A DNA stretch of 64,000 nucleotides from positions 2,914,001-2,978,000 of the forward strand of contig CBDHDW010000013.1 of the NCBI GenBank assembly GCA_965261915.1, written 5' to 3'. This document shows positions 35,182-44,554 of the stretch, in pieces; positions within the stretch are counted from its first letter, which is position 1, and every line of letters begins with the position of its first letter. The position numbers and the translations under genes are program-made. This stretch comes from JAIBDK01 sp965261915 (GTDB lineage Bacteria; Pseudomonadota; Gammaproteobacteria; Arenicellales; Poriferihabitantaceae). The notes under the pieces were generated by a model. It was not told the origin of the DNA, ran no database searches, and worked only from the letters and a program-made list of their open reading frames with translations.

Positions 35182-35461
35182 GTGAAGAAATCAACATTTA
35201 ATACGGCAGCTTACGCTGGTGCGGGATGGCGGCCGAGAACCCAGATTCACGGCAACGAACTCGGTTCGGTTTGGAGTGACTGTGGAATTGAAATTGTCAC
35301 CAAGGAAGATTCTCACTGTTGCTGGAAACCCGGAGGCAATCAAATTTTATGAATCATTACACATCGAATGCGTCGAAACGCCAGCAAGTGAACTGTCAAA
35401 AGCAGCCGGCGCTGTGGGGTGTCTAACAGGCGTGCTTCACCGCCAGCAAGCCGCATCGTAA
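35182..35461 (+). pseudogene. Amidinotransferase/arginine deiminase-like gene, core deleted
   Basis: From GTG 35182 the frame reads AAYAGAGWRPRTQIHGNELG followed by SVWSDCGIE, typical of the N terminus of deiminase/dimethylargininase-like proteins. In another frame, shortly after, VAGNPEAIKFYESLHIECVE and AAGAVGCLTGVLH follow, which look like the C terminus with the catalytic-Cys region. Roughly 200 middle residues are gone, with a frame change near 35290. A different, intact member of this superfamily is encoded at 54739. Confidence 0.65.
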
Positions 35462-35940
35462 GAATCGCTACGATTGACAAGAACCTGGATCTTGAGTTTT
35501 GTGAAGCAACATTGGATGATCTGGAAAGCCTTGTTGAATTGCTTGCGGACGACCCTTTAGGGGCAACCAGAGAGGATGAATCGAAGCCGCTGAATCCAGG
35601 CTATCTAAAAGCGTTCGATAGCATTGAACGGGACCCCAATAATGAACGGGTCGTTGTGAAAATAGATGGGCAATCGGCTGGTATGCTGCAACTTACCTTT
35701 GTTCCCTATTTGACTCATACCGGTAGCTGGAGATGCCAGAGAGAAGGTGTGCGGATTGCAAGGCCTTTCGCGATCAGGGGTTAGGAAAGCAGCTAATTCA
35801 ATGGTCGATCGACCGTGCAATCCAGCGAGGCTGCCAGTTAGTTCAGCTCACTTCGGACAAACGAAGGCCCGACACCATTCGGTTTTATGAAAAGCTTGGC
35901 TTCAAAGCCACCCACGAAGGCTTTAAGTTAAAACTCTCGA
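35419..35940 (+). pseudogene. GNAT N-acetyltransferase gene with frameshift
   Basis: The first frame gives FCEATLDDLESLVELLADDP, then GMLQLTFVPYLTHTGSWRCQ and REGVRIA, up to 35784. From about 35765 the next frame continues FRDQGLGKQLIQWSIDRAIQ (acetyl-CoA-binding QGLG motif), QLVQLTSDKRRPDTIRFYEK and LGFKATHEGFKLKL. Joined, these make a complete GNAT protein of about 160 residues, so a single base has been lost between. The original stop after KLKL is also gone. Confidence 0.85.
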
Positions 35941-35951
35941 AAGTCGTCAAT

Positions 35952-36146
35952 CTAGGTTGTTTGGCACACCATATCTTTGCCGCAACACAAAGGCGATTTA
36001 ATCATACCGTGTTCATTGGGGCACTTCGACACCTGTACAGGATTGCCGTCATCCAGTGTGATACTGCCGTTCTCGAGGGGTGCGTCGCATTTTCCACAGG
36101 TTGCGTTAACACTCATTCCACATACTTCACATTCGTAAGTCGCCAT
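35952..36146 (-). CDS. Small zinc-ribbon protein
   Basis: A 64-residue protein with four Cys clusters: YECEVCGM, CGKCDAPL, KCPNEHG and LCCGKDMVC. This resembles a small conserved rubredoxin-like zinc-ribbon family in archaea and marine bacteria. Nothing else is known about its function. It is convergent with the broken GNAT gene and overlaps its read-through frame. Confidence 0.75.
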   Translation of the reverse strand: MATYECEVCGMSVNATCGKCDAPLENGSITLDDGNPVQVSKCPNEHGMIKSPLCCGKDMVCQTT

Positions 36147-36372
36147 ACTGATCTCTCTCTAAATAGTAAATATACGCTGATTCTATCAATAATCAGCGCC
36201 CTAAAGAATTGATTAATACACAATTATACGAGTTCCTTCAAACGATTCGTTCAGAATTCGCTTCGGTTAATTTCAGCGGTGTGATCTAATCGGAATCAAT
36301 GGGTGTTATGGCTGCCAATTGATATGAGAATAAAACAGGTAATTTTGATTCGCAAAGATTTAAAAATGCGAA

Positions 36373-36399
36373 GAGGAAAAGAGATTGCTCAGGGGGCTC
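36373..36399. repeat. Left 27-bp target duplication of the IS1634 element
   Basis: Twenty-seven bases beginning GAGGAAAAGAGATTGC and ending GGGGGCTC, repeated exactly at 38291-38317. Long, variable target duplications are known for IS1634-family elements. Confidence 0.93.
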
Positions 36400-38290
36400 C
36401 TGACTTCGACGGTCAACCCTCATAACTAATTGATTTATAAAGAAACACAAAAATATCTAGGCACTACAAATGCCCAGATATTGAAGGATTATATCAATCA
36501 GTACAGGGGGTAAGCTGTGGTGGTCGCTTTTAATCCCATCACAGCATAGATTTTTTTTGCTTCTGGATTGATTTGAGAAGGCATGACATAACGCTGTTTG
36601 GTGCGCTTGTGTTTGAACACGCTATGTTGCACATGAATCAAGGCATTACGAATAACTTCAGGGGATAAGGCTTTGTGTTGTAGCTTGATTCGATACATTA
36701 GCTGTCTGATGCAGGTGAAAGCCATGAACGAAATGGCAATGTGGGCGCGCACTCTTGAGGGTGTCCAGTGATAGATGGGGCGTACTTTCAAGTCGTGCTT
36801 GGTGATGCGAAAACTCTCCTCGACCTGCCATAAGCCGCGATAGTGTGATAGCACTTCCTGGTGCGGCGTATCGGGCAAATTGGTGATGACACCATGCAGT
36901 CCGTCCCAGCGGCTTTCGGCAGCAATTTTATCTTGGTTGATACTCAGGCTGGTTTTTCCTTTGATAATCAGAAACTTTTTATAGCCGTAGTTATTTAATA
37001 AGCTCTTGGGATTCTGGCTTTTACCTATTTTCTTGATGAGCCGATCGACTGCCTTTTGTCGGTCATGTTGATCTTTATCCGCACGCTTTGGACAATGCGA
37101 GACAATGAGCCGTCTCTTCTTGTGCGTCAGCTCGGCGACGCTTGACCCGCCTTTGCCAAGTGCCTGATAAGCTGATTTATCCAATACTTTGGTTTGTAAT
37201 GCAGCGGGCAATTGTTTTAGTTTCGCCCCGACAATGTAATAAGCACCAGCCTCATCCAGGGCGCTTAGATTGTCTTCATTCAGCATGCCCCGATCAGCGA
37301 CAAAGATCATTTTCCTAACATCATAGCGCGCTTGCATAGTCTGCAAAACGCTGATCAGGCTATGACCCTCGAAAGTAGCACCAGGAAACACTTCGTAGCC
37401 GACCGGCAGGCCTTCATGGGTGACCAGCAAAGCCAGCAATACCTGGGGCTGATTAAATTTACAGTCCTTGCTGTAGCCATTTTGTTTTAATTCGTCTTCC
37501 TTGAAAGACTCAAAATACAGTGTCGTACAGTCAAAAAACAACACATCCAACGCACCAGGTAACAAGGATCGCGTACCTTCACAGGTCATCGCTTGTAGCC
37601 GACTGATGGTGTCATCGTCCAGCTGATCCATCATCCGATAAACTTTCTCTAAGGACAAAGAAACGCCAAAGTCCTGCTCAAGCTGCTGCACACTGCCACG
37701 CTTACTTTTAGGGTTGGCAATGCGTGCCATCACACAATGAAACAGTGCTTCTGTGGAGGCACGATACTTCTTTTGCGGCAACAGGGTATCGAACGACAAC
37801 TGGCGATAGACCGCGCCATACACCTCATGGATGCCCAGCACCACACGTTGTTCTTCCACCATCTGCATCAGGTCAACATTCAAGGTGGCTTTGGACGATT
37901 GAGCTTTTGCTGCTTTCGCCTCAAGCATCTGTTTGGCGACCGTCTCAGGCGGAAACAGGCTGGGCTGATGCTGGGCTTCAATCTTCGCCTTGACAACCTC
38001 GGCCAAAGCCTTCAACTGCGCCAACTCCTCGTCATCCATGGCAATGCCGATATAACGGACAATCTTTTGCTTGACCTTATCGCCGACACGTACGGATGAA
38101 ACAATCTGAACCGATTGTCTTGGGCTATTGGGTGTCGATTTAACGCGAACGAACATAGGGTGAGTCTACACTGTGCTATTGCCGAAATCAACACAAATAT
38201 TCAGATAGGCACTACAAAGCAGTTTCTCTACTACCCCCGCGTGTTTATTGGGCTGTGGACGATCTGCGTGGGGTGAACCGTCGAAGTCAG
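36400..38290 (-). mobile_element. IS1634-family insertion sequence, 1891 bp
   Basis: Both ends read inward begin CTGACTTCGACGGT, a perfect 14-base inverted repeat with further partial pairing. It is flanked by exact 27-base direct repeats and carries one intact transposase on the minus strand. The insertion splits pth2. Confidence 0.93.
36498..38156 (-). CDS. IS1634 family transposase
   Basis: Transposase of 552 residues with a DDE (IS4-superfamily) core: DVLFFDCTTLYFES near residue 208 gives the first Asp, KMIFVADRGMLNEDNL near residue 280 the second, and YRGLWQVEESFRITKHDLK near residue 443 the Glu (YREK-like motif). The N-terminal region has RVGDKVKQKIVRYIG, as in the IS1634 family. The frame is intact and the ends are perfect, so it may still be mobile. 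Confidence 0.92.
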   Translation of the reverse strand: MFVRVKSTPNSPRQSVQIVSSVRVGDKVKQKIVRYIGIAMDDEELAQLKALAEVVKAKIEAQHQPSLFPPETVAKQMLEAKAAKAQSSKATLNVDLMQMVEEQRVVLGIHEVYGAVYRQLSFDTLLPQKKYRASTEALFHCVMARIANPKSKRGSVQQLEQDFGVSLSLEKVYRMMDQLDDDTISRLQAMTCEGTRSLLPGALDVLFFDCTTLYFESFKEDELKQNGYSKDCKFNQPQVLLALLVTHEGLPVGYEVFPGATFEGHSLISVLQTMQARYDVRKMIFVADRGMLNEDNLSALDEAGAYYIVGAKLKQLPAALQTKVLDKSAYQALGKGGSSVAELTHKKRRLIVSHCPKRADKDQHDRQKAVDRLIKKIGKSQNPKSLLNNYGYKKFLIIKGKTSLSINQDKIAAESRWDGLHGVITNLPDTPHQEVLSHYRGLWQVEESFRITKHDLKVRPIYHWTPSRVRAHIAISFMAFTCIRQLMYRIKLQHKALSPEVIRNALIHVQHSVFKHKRTKQRYVMPSQINPEAKKIYAVMGLKATTTAYPLY

Positions 38291-38317
38291 GAGGAAAAGA
38301 GATTGCTCAGGGGGCTC
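38291..38317. repeat. Right 27-bp target duplication of the IS1634 element
   Basis: Exact copy of 36373-36399, lying in the 3' part of pth2 over the KEIAQGA codons. Confidence 0.93.
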
Positions 38318-38628
38318 ATGCGGCGATGGATTTTATGATTTCACCAATGCGGAGTCAGCCTGGATTGGCTGTTCGAAAACTGGAACTTTCTCCGCCTGAG
38401 CAAAAGTGGATTGACGAAGGTATGGCCAAGGTTTGCCTGCGCGTAGATTCTGAAGAAATGCTCATCGAGTACCATAATAAGGCCCTTCAAAGTGGGCTCA
38501 AGAGTTTTATGATTCGCGATAGCGGTCGAACAGAATTTGGTGGGGTGCCAACGCTAACCGCTTGTGCGATTGGTCCAGCAGCGGTGGAGGAGATCGACCT
38601 GATCACCGGTGAGCTTACGCTTTATTAA

Positions 38629-39424
38629 ATTAACGAAATTCTGATTCTACGGGTCAGATTAGAAGTGAATAGTTGAATCAATCTGAATGTGTAACGAATG
38701 GTGGGCGTTCTCCAATCATCACATGTCGTTCAGCACTTGTCTTGGGCAGCCGCAAATAACAATTTTCTGCTTGTCAGAAACAGTCGTCACCAGGTGACTC
38801 AATCAAGCTTTCAATCAGAGTAATTTCATTCATCCCTCTGTTGGCGCGAACGGTCATATCCGCGCACAATTCATCGCTACGCAGCTTCACTAGAATGCCC
38901 TGAAAACTTTCAGCCAACTTGCCACGTTAACTGCCAAAGTAAACTTCCCTGGCTGATAATGAATGATGGTCTTCCTAAATATGACGGTACATTGCTTCAT
39001 GCACCAGATAATCCCAAATGCTGACTAAACGTAATTTGGGTCCCCCTATGACCCAATGAGTATAAAACTGAACCAGGAGTATTGCTAACTTACCTCCGGT
39101 TTAAGGAATTATTACTTTCCCTATAGTTTAAAGATTTTGTCCAGACCAGTATTCGAGAGTGATAACCGAATCTGGTGTTTGATGGTTTGAAAAAAAGCGG
39201 CGTATCTGGTTTTGACAATAACGCTGTTAAACAGTGCCGTTCAAATAAAGAAATTGATAGCGCACGTAAAAGATACTCCTAATATCAACAGATTATTTTA
39301 GAGACAGAGATAATGTTGGACTAGCCAGTTTAAAGCAGTTTGAAAATGCGCTAATCTCTGTTACTATCCGTGACATGTCTAAGACATATCCCAATCCATG
39401 ATGACCTAAACAGATGACTAACTG
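38629..39424. other. Gene-poor region with a possible decayed minus-strand gene
   Basis: About 800 bases. On the minus strand from about 39010 to 38774 one frame shows a coding-like stretch broken by two stops: WDYLVHEAMYRHI, then REVYFGS, then GKLAESFQGILVKLRSDELC and NRGMNEITLIESLIESPGDD to a stop. The product is not recognised. A small hairpin TTGGGTC/GACCCAA lies at 39036-39056. The rest up to the H-NS-like gene is AT-rich and without recognised features. Confidence 0.35.
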
Positions 39425-39751
39425 ATGAATATTCAAGAGCTTGAAACAGAAGAGATAACCCGTTTGATCGCTGAGCTTGACGCTGAACTGCAAAGTAGGC
39501 TCCGGCTTGAGAAAGAAGATTTTTTAAACAAAATCAGAGAAAAAGCAGACCTTTACGGAGTCTCTGTAGAAGATTTGATGGTTGAGGCCGCCGAGCCTAA
39601 AAAGAGAAAAATCGGCAAAATCAAGCCAAAATACCAAAACCCTAATAATCCATCTGAGACTTGGACGGGTAGGGGGCATAAGCCTAAATGGATGAAAGCT
39701 TTGCTTGAAGAAGGACGAAATTTCGAGGACTTGCTGATTCAGAAAAAATAG
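39425..39751 (+). CDS. H-NS family nucleoid-associated protein
   Basis: DNA-binding protein that silences AT-rich, often imported DNA. The 108-residue product has an N-terminal oligomerising coiled coil (IQELETEEITRLIAELDAEL), a linker rich in Lys, and the C-terminal AT-hook-like motif TWTGRGHKPKW near residue 78, diagnostic of H-NS. The surrounding IS remnants and the imported monooxygenase suggest it may belong to an accessory segment instead of being the main chromosomal copy. Confidence 0.9.
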   Translation: MNIQELETEEITRLIAELDAELQSRLRLEKEDFLNKIREKADLYGVSVEDLMVEAAEPKKRKIGKIKPKYQNPNNPSETWTGRGHKPKWMKALLEEGRNFEDLLIQKK

Positions 39752-39810
39752 ACTATGGCTAACGCAGGCATATCAATACAATCAAAAAGAATAACTTTTA
39801 ATAACAATAT

Positions 39811-40489
39811 GAGACCTTTGCATAAATCTACCCAGGGCAGCGTTAAAATGGTGAAAAGATGTTCATTCATTAAACCTTGAGGATAGCGTCAGTGTCCTGG
39901 AAATAAACCGCCCAATACTCGCTCGCAGATGCCCTTTTAGCTGAACATAAGTCATTGTCCAAACTAGATGATGTGCATGAAATTATCGATTGGAAACAGA
40001 TCGAAAAAACGCTCAGCCATCTTTATGACAGCAAGCGTGGTGTGCCGGCACTTGTGCCCTTTGGGTATGTCCGCCTTTGATGATGTTTAAGATACTGATT
40101 TTACAGGCGTGGTATAACTTAAGCGATGAAGCCTTAGAAGAACAGATAGCCTGGGATTTACTGTTCCGCCGGTTTGTTGGTTTGAGTCTCAGTGATGCGG
40201 TACCGGATCATTCCACTATTTGGCGGTTTAGGAACTTATTACACACCGAAAATCTGCTTGTTTCTTTATTGTTGCTCAAGGCTCGGTCAATATTATCGAT
40301 GCGACTGTGATTGAGGCGAAGCAATGCCGTTCTAAAAAGAACCAACAAGGCGACAATACCCAAGACCCAGAAGCGGCATGGAACGTGAAAACGGCATCCG
40401 ATGGCAGGCGTAAAAGTACCTGCGGATTTAAGCTGCACGCCAATACCGATGAAGATGGCTATCATATTTTGGCCTGTTCTATTGTATAA
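39811..40489 (+). pseudogene. IS5-family transposase remnant
   Basis: A left end reading GAGACCTTTGCATAAA at 39811 resembles IS5-group termini. The transposase then appears in pieces in different frames: YSLADALLAEHKSLSKLDDV with an in-frame stop before it, MFKILILQAWYNLSDEALEE and VPDHSTIWRFRNLL, then SIIDATVIEAKQCR and DGRRKSTCGFKLHANTDEDG. At least two frameshifts and one stop are present. The C-terminal part and right end are missing and the sequence changes into the GC-rich monooxygenase segment. Confidence 0.8.
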
Positions 40490-40613
40490 TTACCCAATAC
40501 GCAATCTAACGCGAACATCAAGGGTAAGAACCCACAAAAGCATGGGTTAATCAAGTATATAAGCCCCTAAATTAAGTGCGGCAAAGACAAACAAATTCCC
40601 GGAGGAGATCGAA

Positions 40614-42407
40614 ATGAGTGACGTCCCAAACAAACAAGTCAACGACTGGTTGAACGCACTAGACAAAGCCCTAATTTCCGGCAATCCGGCCGCAGCGGCA
40701 AACCTCTTTGAAGAAGACAGTTTTTGGCGCGATCTCGTCTCGTTTACATGGAATATCAAGACGATGGAGGACGCAGGCGCAATCAAGGATATGCTGGGTG
40801 CCCGCCTTTCTGATGTGAAACCCTCTAACTGGGAACTCGTGGGCGATGCCACCCATGCTGACGGGGTGACGGAAGCATGGATTACGTTTGAAACTTCCGT
40901 TAGCCGCGGCAAGGGTCATGTGCGCCTCAAGGGTAACAAATGCTGGACGTTCCTCACAACGATGGTCGAGTTGAAGGGCCATGAGGAAAAGAAGGGCGCG
41001 ACACGCGACAGCGGCGTTGAGCACGGTGCATTTCAGAACCGGAAGAACTGGGCCGAACGCAAAGCCGATGAGGAAGCGGCGCTGGGCTATGCCGAGCAAC
41101 CCTATTGCGTGATCATTGGTGGTGGCCAGGGTGGCATTGGCCTTGGCGCACGCCTTAGGCGGCTGGGCGTGCCGACAATCATCGTTGAACGCAATGAGCG
41201 CGCCGGAGACAGTTGGCGCAAGCGCTACAAGTCCCTCTGCCTGCATGACCCCGTTTGGTACGACCACATGCCCTACCTGCCCTTCCCCGATCATTGGCCG
41301 GTGTTCTCACCCAAGGACAAGATCGGCGACTGGTTGGAAATGTACACAAAGATTATGGAACTGAATTATTGGGGCTCCACAACGTGCACCAGTGCTGCCT
41401 ATGATGAAAAGGCGAAGGAATGGACTGTACACGTCACCCGTGACGGCGAGGATGTCGTCCTCAAACCCAAGCAGCTCATTCTGGCCACTGGCATGTCTGC
41501 TGTGCCGAACGTTCCGGAATTTAAGGGTGCCGACACCTTCAAGGGTGACCAGCATCATTCCAGCAAACATCCCGGCGGTGATCCCTACAAAGGCAAAAAG
41601 TGCCTGGTGATCGGTTCCAACAATTCGTCGCACGATATCTGTGCCGATTTGTGGGAAAGCGGTGCGGATGTCACCATGGTACAGCGGTCCTCAACGCACA
41701 TTGCCAAGTCGGATACGTTGATGGAGCTGGCACTCGGCGGGCTTTATTCAGAAGATGCGGTGAAGAACGGGATCGATCATCACACGGCTGATCTCGTCTT
41801 CGCGTCAGTTCCTTACAAGATCATGCACGGTTTCCATATCCCTGTTTATGAGCAAATGGCTGAGCAAGACAAAGACCTTTATGACCGGTTGGAAAAAGCC
41901 GGTTTCATGCTCGATTTCGGCGAAGACGGTTCCGGTCTCTTTATGAAATACCTCCGCCGTGGTTCCGGCTACTACATCGATGTGGGCGCTTCGGAGCTTG
42001 TTGCGGATGGCAAGATCAAGCTGAAGAGCGGCGTTGCCGTTGAGGAAATAACCGCGAATTCCGTAAAGTTCTCTGACGGCAGCGAACTTGAGGCTGACCT
42101 CATCGTATACGCCACTGGTTACAGTTCAATGAATGGCTGGGCAGCAGAACTGATCTCACAGGAAACTGCTGACAAAGTCGGTAAATGCTGGGGCCTTGGA
42201 TCGGACACGACGAAGGATCCTGGTCCCTGGGAAGGCGAACTGCGCAACATGTGGAAGCCCACGCATCAGAATGCCTTGTGGTTCCACGGGGGCAACCTGC
42301 ACCAGTCGCGGCACTACTCCCAGTTCCTGTCGCTTCAGATCAAGGCGCGTATGGAAAGCATTCCAACGCCTGTGTATGGCATGGGACCGGTGCATCACCT
42401 CGGCTAA
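40614..42407 (+). CDS. Flavin-containing monooxygenase with N-terminal NTF2-like domain
   Basis: Flavoprotein monooxygenase of 597 residues. Residues about 1-130 resemble an NTF2/SnoaL-like fold (VNDWLNALDKALISGNPAAA; FEEDSFWRDLVSFTW). The rest is FMO-like: FAD motif VIIGGGQGGIGLGARLRRLG near residue 165, GDSWRKRYKSLCLHDP, NADPH motif VIGSNNSSHDICADLWESGA near residue 330, and ADLIVYATGY near residue 495. A good GGAGGAG site precedes the ATG. Sample lines are 57-60% GC (41221, 42301) against 43% in the next gene (line 43501), and IS debris lies upstream, so the gene looks imported, perhaps from an alphaproteobacterium. Substrate unknown. Confidence 0.88.
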   Translation: MSDVPNKQVNDWLNALDKALISGNPAAAANLFEEDSFWRDLVSFTWNIKTMEDAGAIKDMLGARLSDVKPSNWELVGDATHADGVTEAWITFETSVSRGKGHVRLKGNKCWTFLTTMVELKGHEEKKGATRDSGVEHGAFQNRKNWAERKADEEAALGYAEQPYCVIIGGGQGGIGLGARLRRLGVPTIIVERNERAGDSWRKRYKSLCLHDPVWYDHMPYLPFPDHWPVFSPKDKIGDWLEMYTKIMELNYWGSTTCTSAAYDEKAKEWTVHVTRDGEDVVLKPKQLILATGMSAVPNVPEFKGADTFKGDQHHSSKHPGGDPYKGKKCLVIGSNNSSHDICADLWESGADVTMVQRSSTHIAKSDTLMELALGGLYSEDAVKNGIDHHTADLVFASVPYKIMHGFHIPVYEQMAEQDKDLYDRLEKAGFMLDFGEDGSGLFMKYLRRGSGYYIDVGASELVADGKIKLKSGVAVEEITANSVKFSDGSELEADLIVYATGYSSMNGWAAELISQETADKVGKCWGLGSDTTKDPGPWEGELRNMWKPTHQNALWFHGGNLHQSRHYSQFLSLQIKARMESIPTPVYGMGPVHHLG

Positions 42408-42424
42408 CTGAGTAACAAACGTCG

Positions 42425-42462
42425 CACCGCCGCCCGGTTTCAATTTGAATCGGGCGGTGGTA
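42425..42462 (+). terminator. GC-rich hairpin after the monooxygenase gene
   Basis: A long inverted repeat, ACCGCCGCCCGGTTTCAA against TTGAATCGGGCGGTGGT, with a near-absent loop and two mismatches, begins 18 bases after the stop. No T-run follows. It probably came in with the monooxygenase gene. Confidence 0.6.
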
Positions 42463-43119
42463 CACCTCTTGAAATCTTTTACGGTGACTGCCCCCGGCAC
42501 CAACGATCAATTTCTGCTTTTACCGTTCGGTTTACATTGGTCCGAAGCCCGTGCCAGCGACATGATTGTTTTTAACGAAGCCGGCGATACGCTGGAAGGC
42601 GAGGGAATTGTAGAACGCTCTGCACAATGTATTCACGCGCCCATTCACCGTATATCCGCTGCCAAAGTAGTGTTACACACTCATCAAACCTGGGCGGTTG
42701 CCCTGAATATGCTCGAGAACAATCGATTGATACCGGCTTGTCAGACTTCAGCCTTTTTCGATGGACACATTGTTTACGAGGACGACTATCGCGGTACTGC
42801 CGACACCCTGGAAGAAGGCGAGCGACTGGCAAATTTGCTGGGGGACAAGACCGTGATGTTTATGAAAAACCATGGCGTGCTTATTGCCTCAGATTCCATC
42901 GCCAAAGCCTATCGAATGCTCTATTTGCTCGAAAGGGTTTGTCGCATGCAAATTCTGGCGATGTCCACCGGCGAGAAAATTGTCGCCATTTCACCCGAAG
43001 TGATTGGCCAGGTGCAATCACCGGATCAGGGTGATCGACACCATGGCAAACGTCATCAACTCTATTTTGATGCCATGAAACGAGTAATGGATCGGGTCAA
43101 TCCGGGTTATGCGGGGTAA
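42445..43119 (+). CDS. Class II aldolase/adducin family protein, 5'-truncated
   Basis: Metal-dependent aldolase or decarboxylase family protein. From GTNDQFLLLPFGLHWSEARA onward the sequence is a normal class II aldolase, with the zinc His pair in VVLHTHQTWAVALN near residue 77, the third His in MKNHGVLI near residue 141 and the helical C terminus. The usual first 25-30 residues (helix plus the GxxEgicNHfS motif that holds a substrate contact) are absent. The only upstream start, TTG at 42445, lies in the hairpin of the imported segment. It is probably a pseudogene cut when that segment integrated. Confidence 0.65.
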   Translation: MNRAVVHLLKSFTVTAPGTNDQFLLLPFGLHWSEARASDMIVFNEAGDTLEGEGIVERSAQCIHAPIHRISAAKVVLHTHQTWAVALNMLENNRLIPACQTSAFFDGHIVYEDDYRGTADTLEEGERLANLLGDKTVMFMKNHGVLIASDSIAKAYRMLYLLERVCRMQILAMSTGEKIVAISPEVIGQVQSPDQGDRHHGKRHQLYFDAMKRVMDRVNPGYAG

Positions 43120-43421
43120 GTAGATAAGCGCTACTCGCTCTATCGGTAGCGCCAGTATGGTTATACTGAATGTTTGAGCCAGAGTATCACTTGGGCTACA
43201 TTCATACCGATTATTAGCATTCAAGCGAAACTTCGCGTGTTTTGTGAGGTGATTTTTGATGGCAATTGAATGTGTTGATTTTGAATTTTAGGAAATTGAT
43301 TAGCGTTGTTGTGATCGTTTCCGTCTGGCCGATCCCAACCCTAAATCAACAGATTGTAATTGTTAAATCAGCGCCTGTTGATTAGTATCCGGCTTAAGGT
43401 ATTCTCTGCTTGATTTTTACG
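43120..43421. other. Intergenic region, nothing recognised
   Basis: About 300 bases. Only a weak inverted repeat GCGCTAC/GTAGCGC at 43129-43153 stands out after the aldolase gene, without a T-run. Confidence 0.4.
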
Positions 43422-44465
43422 ATGAAATTCAGTTTGCAGCTTTCTGCTTATTATCCAAACCACGAGGTAGGTGGTAAACAGATTTATCAAAATATGCTGA
43501 AGCAGGCTGTGCTCGCAGATAATCTTGGATTTGATGCAGTATCGATAACGGAACATCATTTGATTAATATTCTGATGATGCCCGCGCCATTGCAGTTCGC
43601 TGTGAAAATCGCTTCGATGACGGAGCACGTCAAAATTCTCACCAGCGTGGTGGTATTACCAATCCACGATATGCGCGTATACGCGGGTGAAGTGGTTTGT
43701 GCGGATATCTTTACGGACGGTCGATTAATGCTTGGCGTGGGGCGCGGCGCATTTGGTTTTGAAATGAATCGGCTTGGTGTACCACTTGAAGATTGTCGTG
43801 AAAAATTTGATGAATCTCTGGATTTGCTGCAGAAGCTGTTAAGTGAGCGAGAAGTGTCCTGGGACGGAAAATATTATCAGTTCGAGCCGTTGACCATCAT
43901 GCCGAGACCGGCAACGGAAGGCGGCCCACCGATTATGATGGGCGTGTTGGTTCCAGAGGCGATATATCACTGTACTAAACGCGGTTTTCATATTCAAACT
44001 ACGCCATTATCCGGAAGTCATGGACATATGCTTGATCAGGTCAATGCGTTTAACCGCGGTAAAGATGCGTTGGGAGATGCGGGTCGGGAATTGACGCTTT
44101 CATTGTCCAGAGTCGCGTTTCTCGCCAGGGATGAGGCGGATCGTCGTGAGAAAATCGAACTGGCGCATCACTACTATGGTCAGTTCGATAATGTTTTTAC
44201 CGGTGACGGTATTGTTGAAGAAGGTTTAATTGCATCCATCCCCAGAAAGGTGCCAATCGAAAAAACGGAAGAGAATTTGCATATCTGTACGGTTTCACAA
44301 ATGATAGATGAATTAGCGCCCTATGCTGAAGCTGGAGTTGACCGATTTATTTTGAATATGAATTTTGGTGTCGACCAGCAACAAACCATGGAGTGTATCC
44401 AGCGTTTCGCCGAAGACGTGATGCCGGCATTTGATATGGCTAATGAGGTTTTGAAGTCTGCCTAG
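43422..44465 (+). CDS. LLM class flavin-dependent oxidoreductase
   Basis: Luciferase-like monooxygenase of 347 residues that would use reduced FMN or F420-type flavin. The ATG at 43422 is preferred over a TTG at 43410. The TIM-barrel pattern is clear: GFDAVSITEHHLI near residue 37, VKILTSVVVLPIHDMRVYAG near residue 71, DGRLMLGVGRGAFGFEMNRL near residue 99, and VDRFILNMNFG near residue 306. It belongs to the bacterial-luciferase-like subgroup; the substrate cannot be told. It precedes the proline-racemase family gene on the same strand. Confidence 0.88.
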   Translation: MKFSLQLSAYYPNHEVGGKQIYQNMLKQAVLADNLGFDAVSITEHHLINILMMPAPLQFAVKIASMTEHVKILTSVVVLPIHDMRVYAGEVVCADIFTDGRLMLGVGRGAFGFEMNRLGVPLEDCREKFDESLDLLQKLLSEREVSWDGKYYQFEPLTIMPRPATEGGPPIMMGVLVPEAIYHCTKRGFHIQTTPLSGSHGHMLDQVNAFNRGKDALGDAGRELTLSLSRVAFLARDEADRREKIELAHHYYGQFDNVFTGDGIVEEGLIASIPRKVPIEKTEENLHICTVSQMIDELAPYAEAGVDRFILNMNFGVDQQQTMECIQRFAEDVMPAFDMANEVLKSA

Positions 44466-44554
44466 CAAGACATCCGGTTTCTAAACATCCCTAACGGAAT
44501 AAAAATCTTGTCATCGTCTTACCACAGTAAACAACCCGAACCGGTCGTGTAAAC

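Larger units (their letters stand above)
36324..38628 (+). pseudogene. pth2: Peptidyl-tRNA hydrolase 2 gene split by IS1634
   Basis: PTH2 releases tRNA from stalled peptidyl-tRNA. The 5' part starts at ATG 36324: MRIKQVILIRKDLKMRRGKE, then IAQGA. The 3' part from 38291 continues KEIAQGAHAAMDFMI and ends FGGVPTLTACAIGPAA then EIDLITGELTLY. Removing the element and one copy of the 27-base duplication rebuilds one frame of about 128 residues with the normal start (QVILIRKDL) and catalytic KEIAQGAHAAM region. A TTG within the IS end (38248) is in frame with the 3' part, so a chimeric protein lacking the first strand could be made. Confidence 0.88.

Noticed and set aside
39036..39056. TTGGGTC/GACCCAA hairpin as a terminator
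   Set aside because: Seven-base stem without a following T-run and no gene ending nearby.
40671..41294. 207-codon minus-strand ORF opposite the flavin monooxygenase
   Set aside because: Antisense frame favoured by the high GC of this gene; no recognisable domain and no ribosome site.
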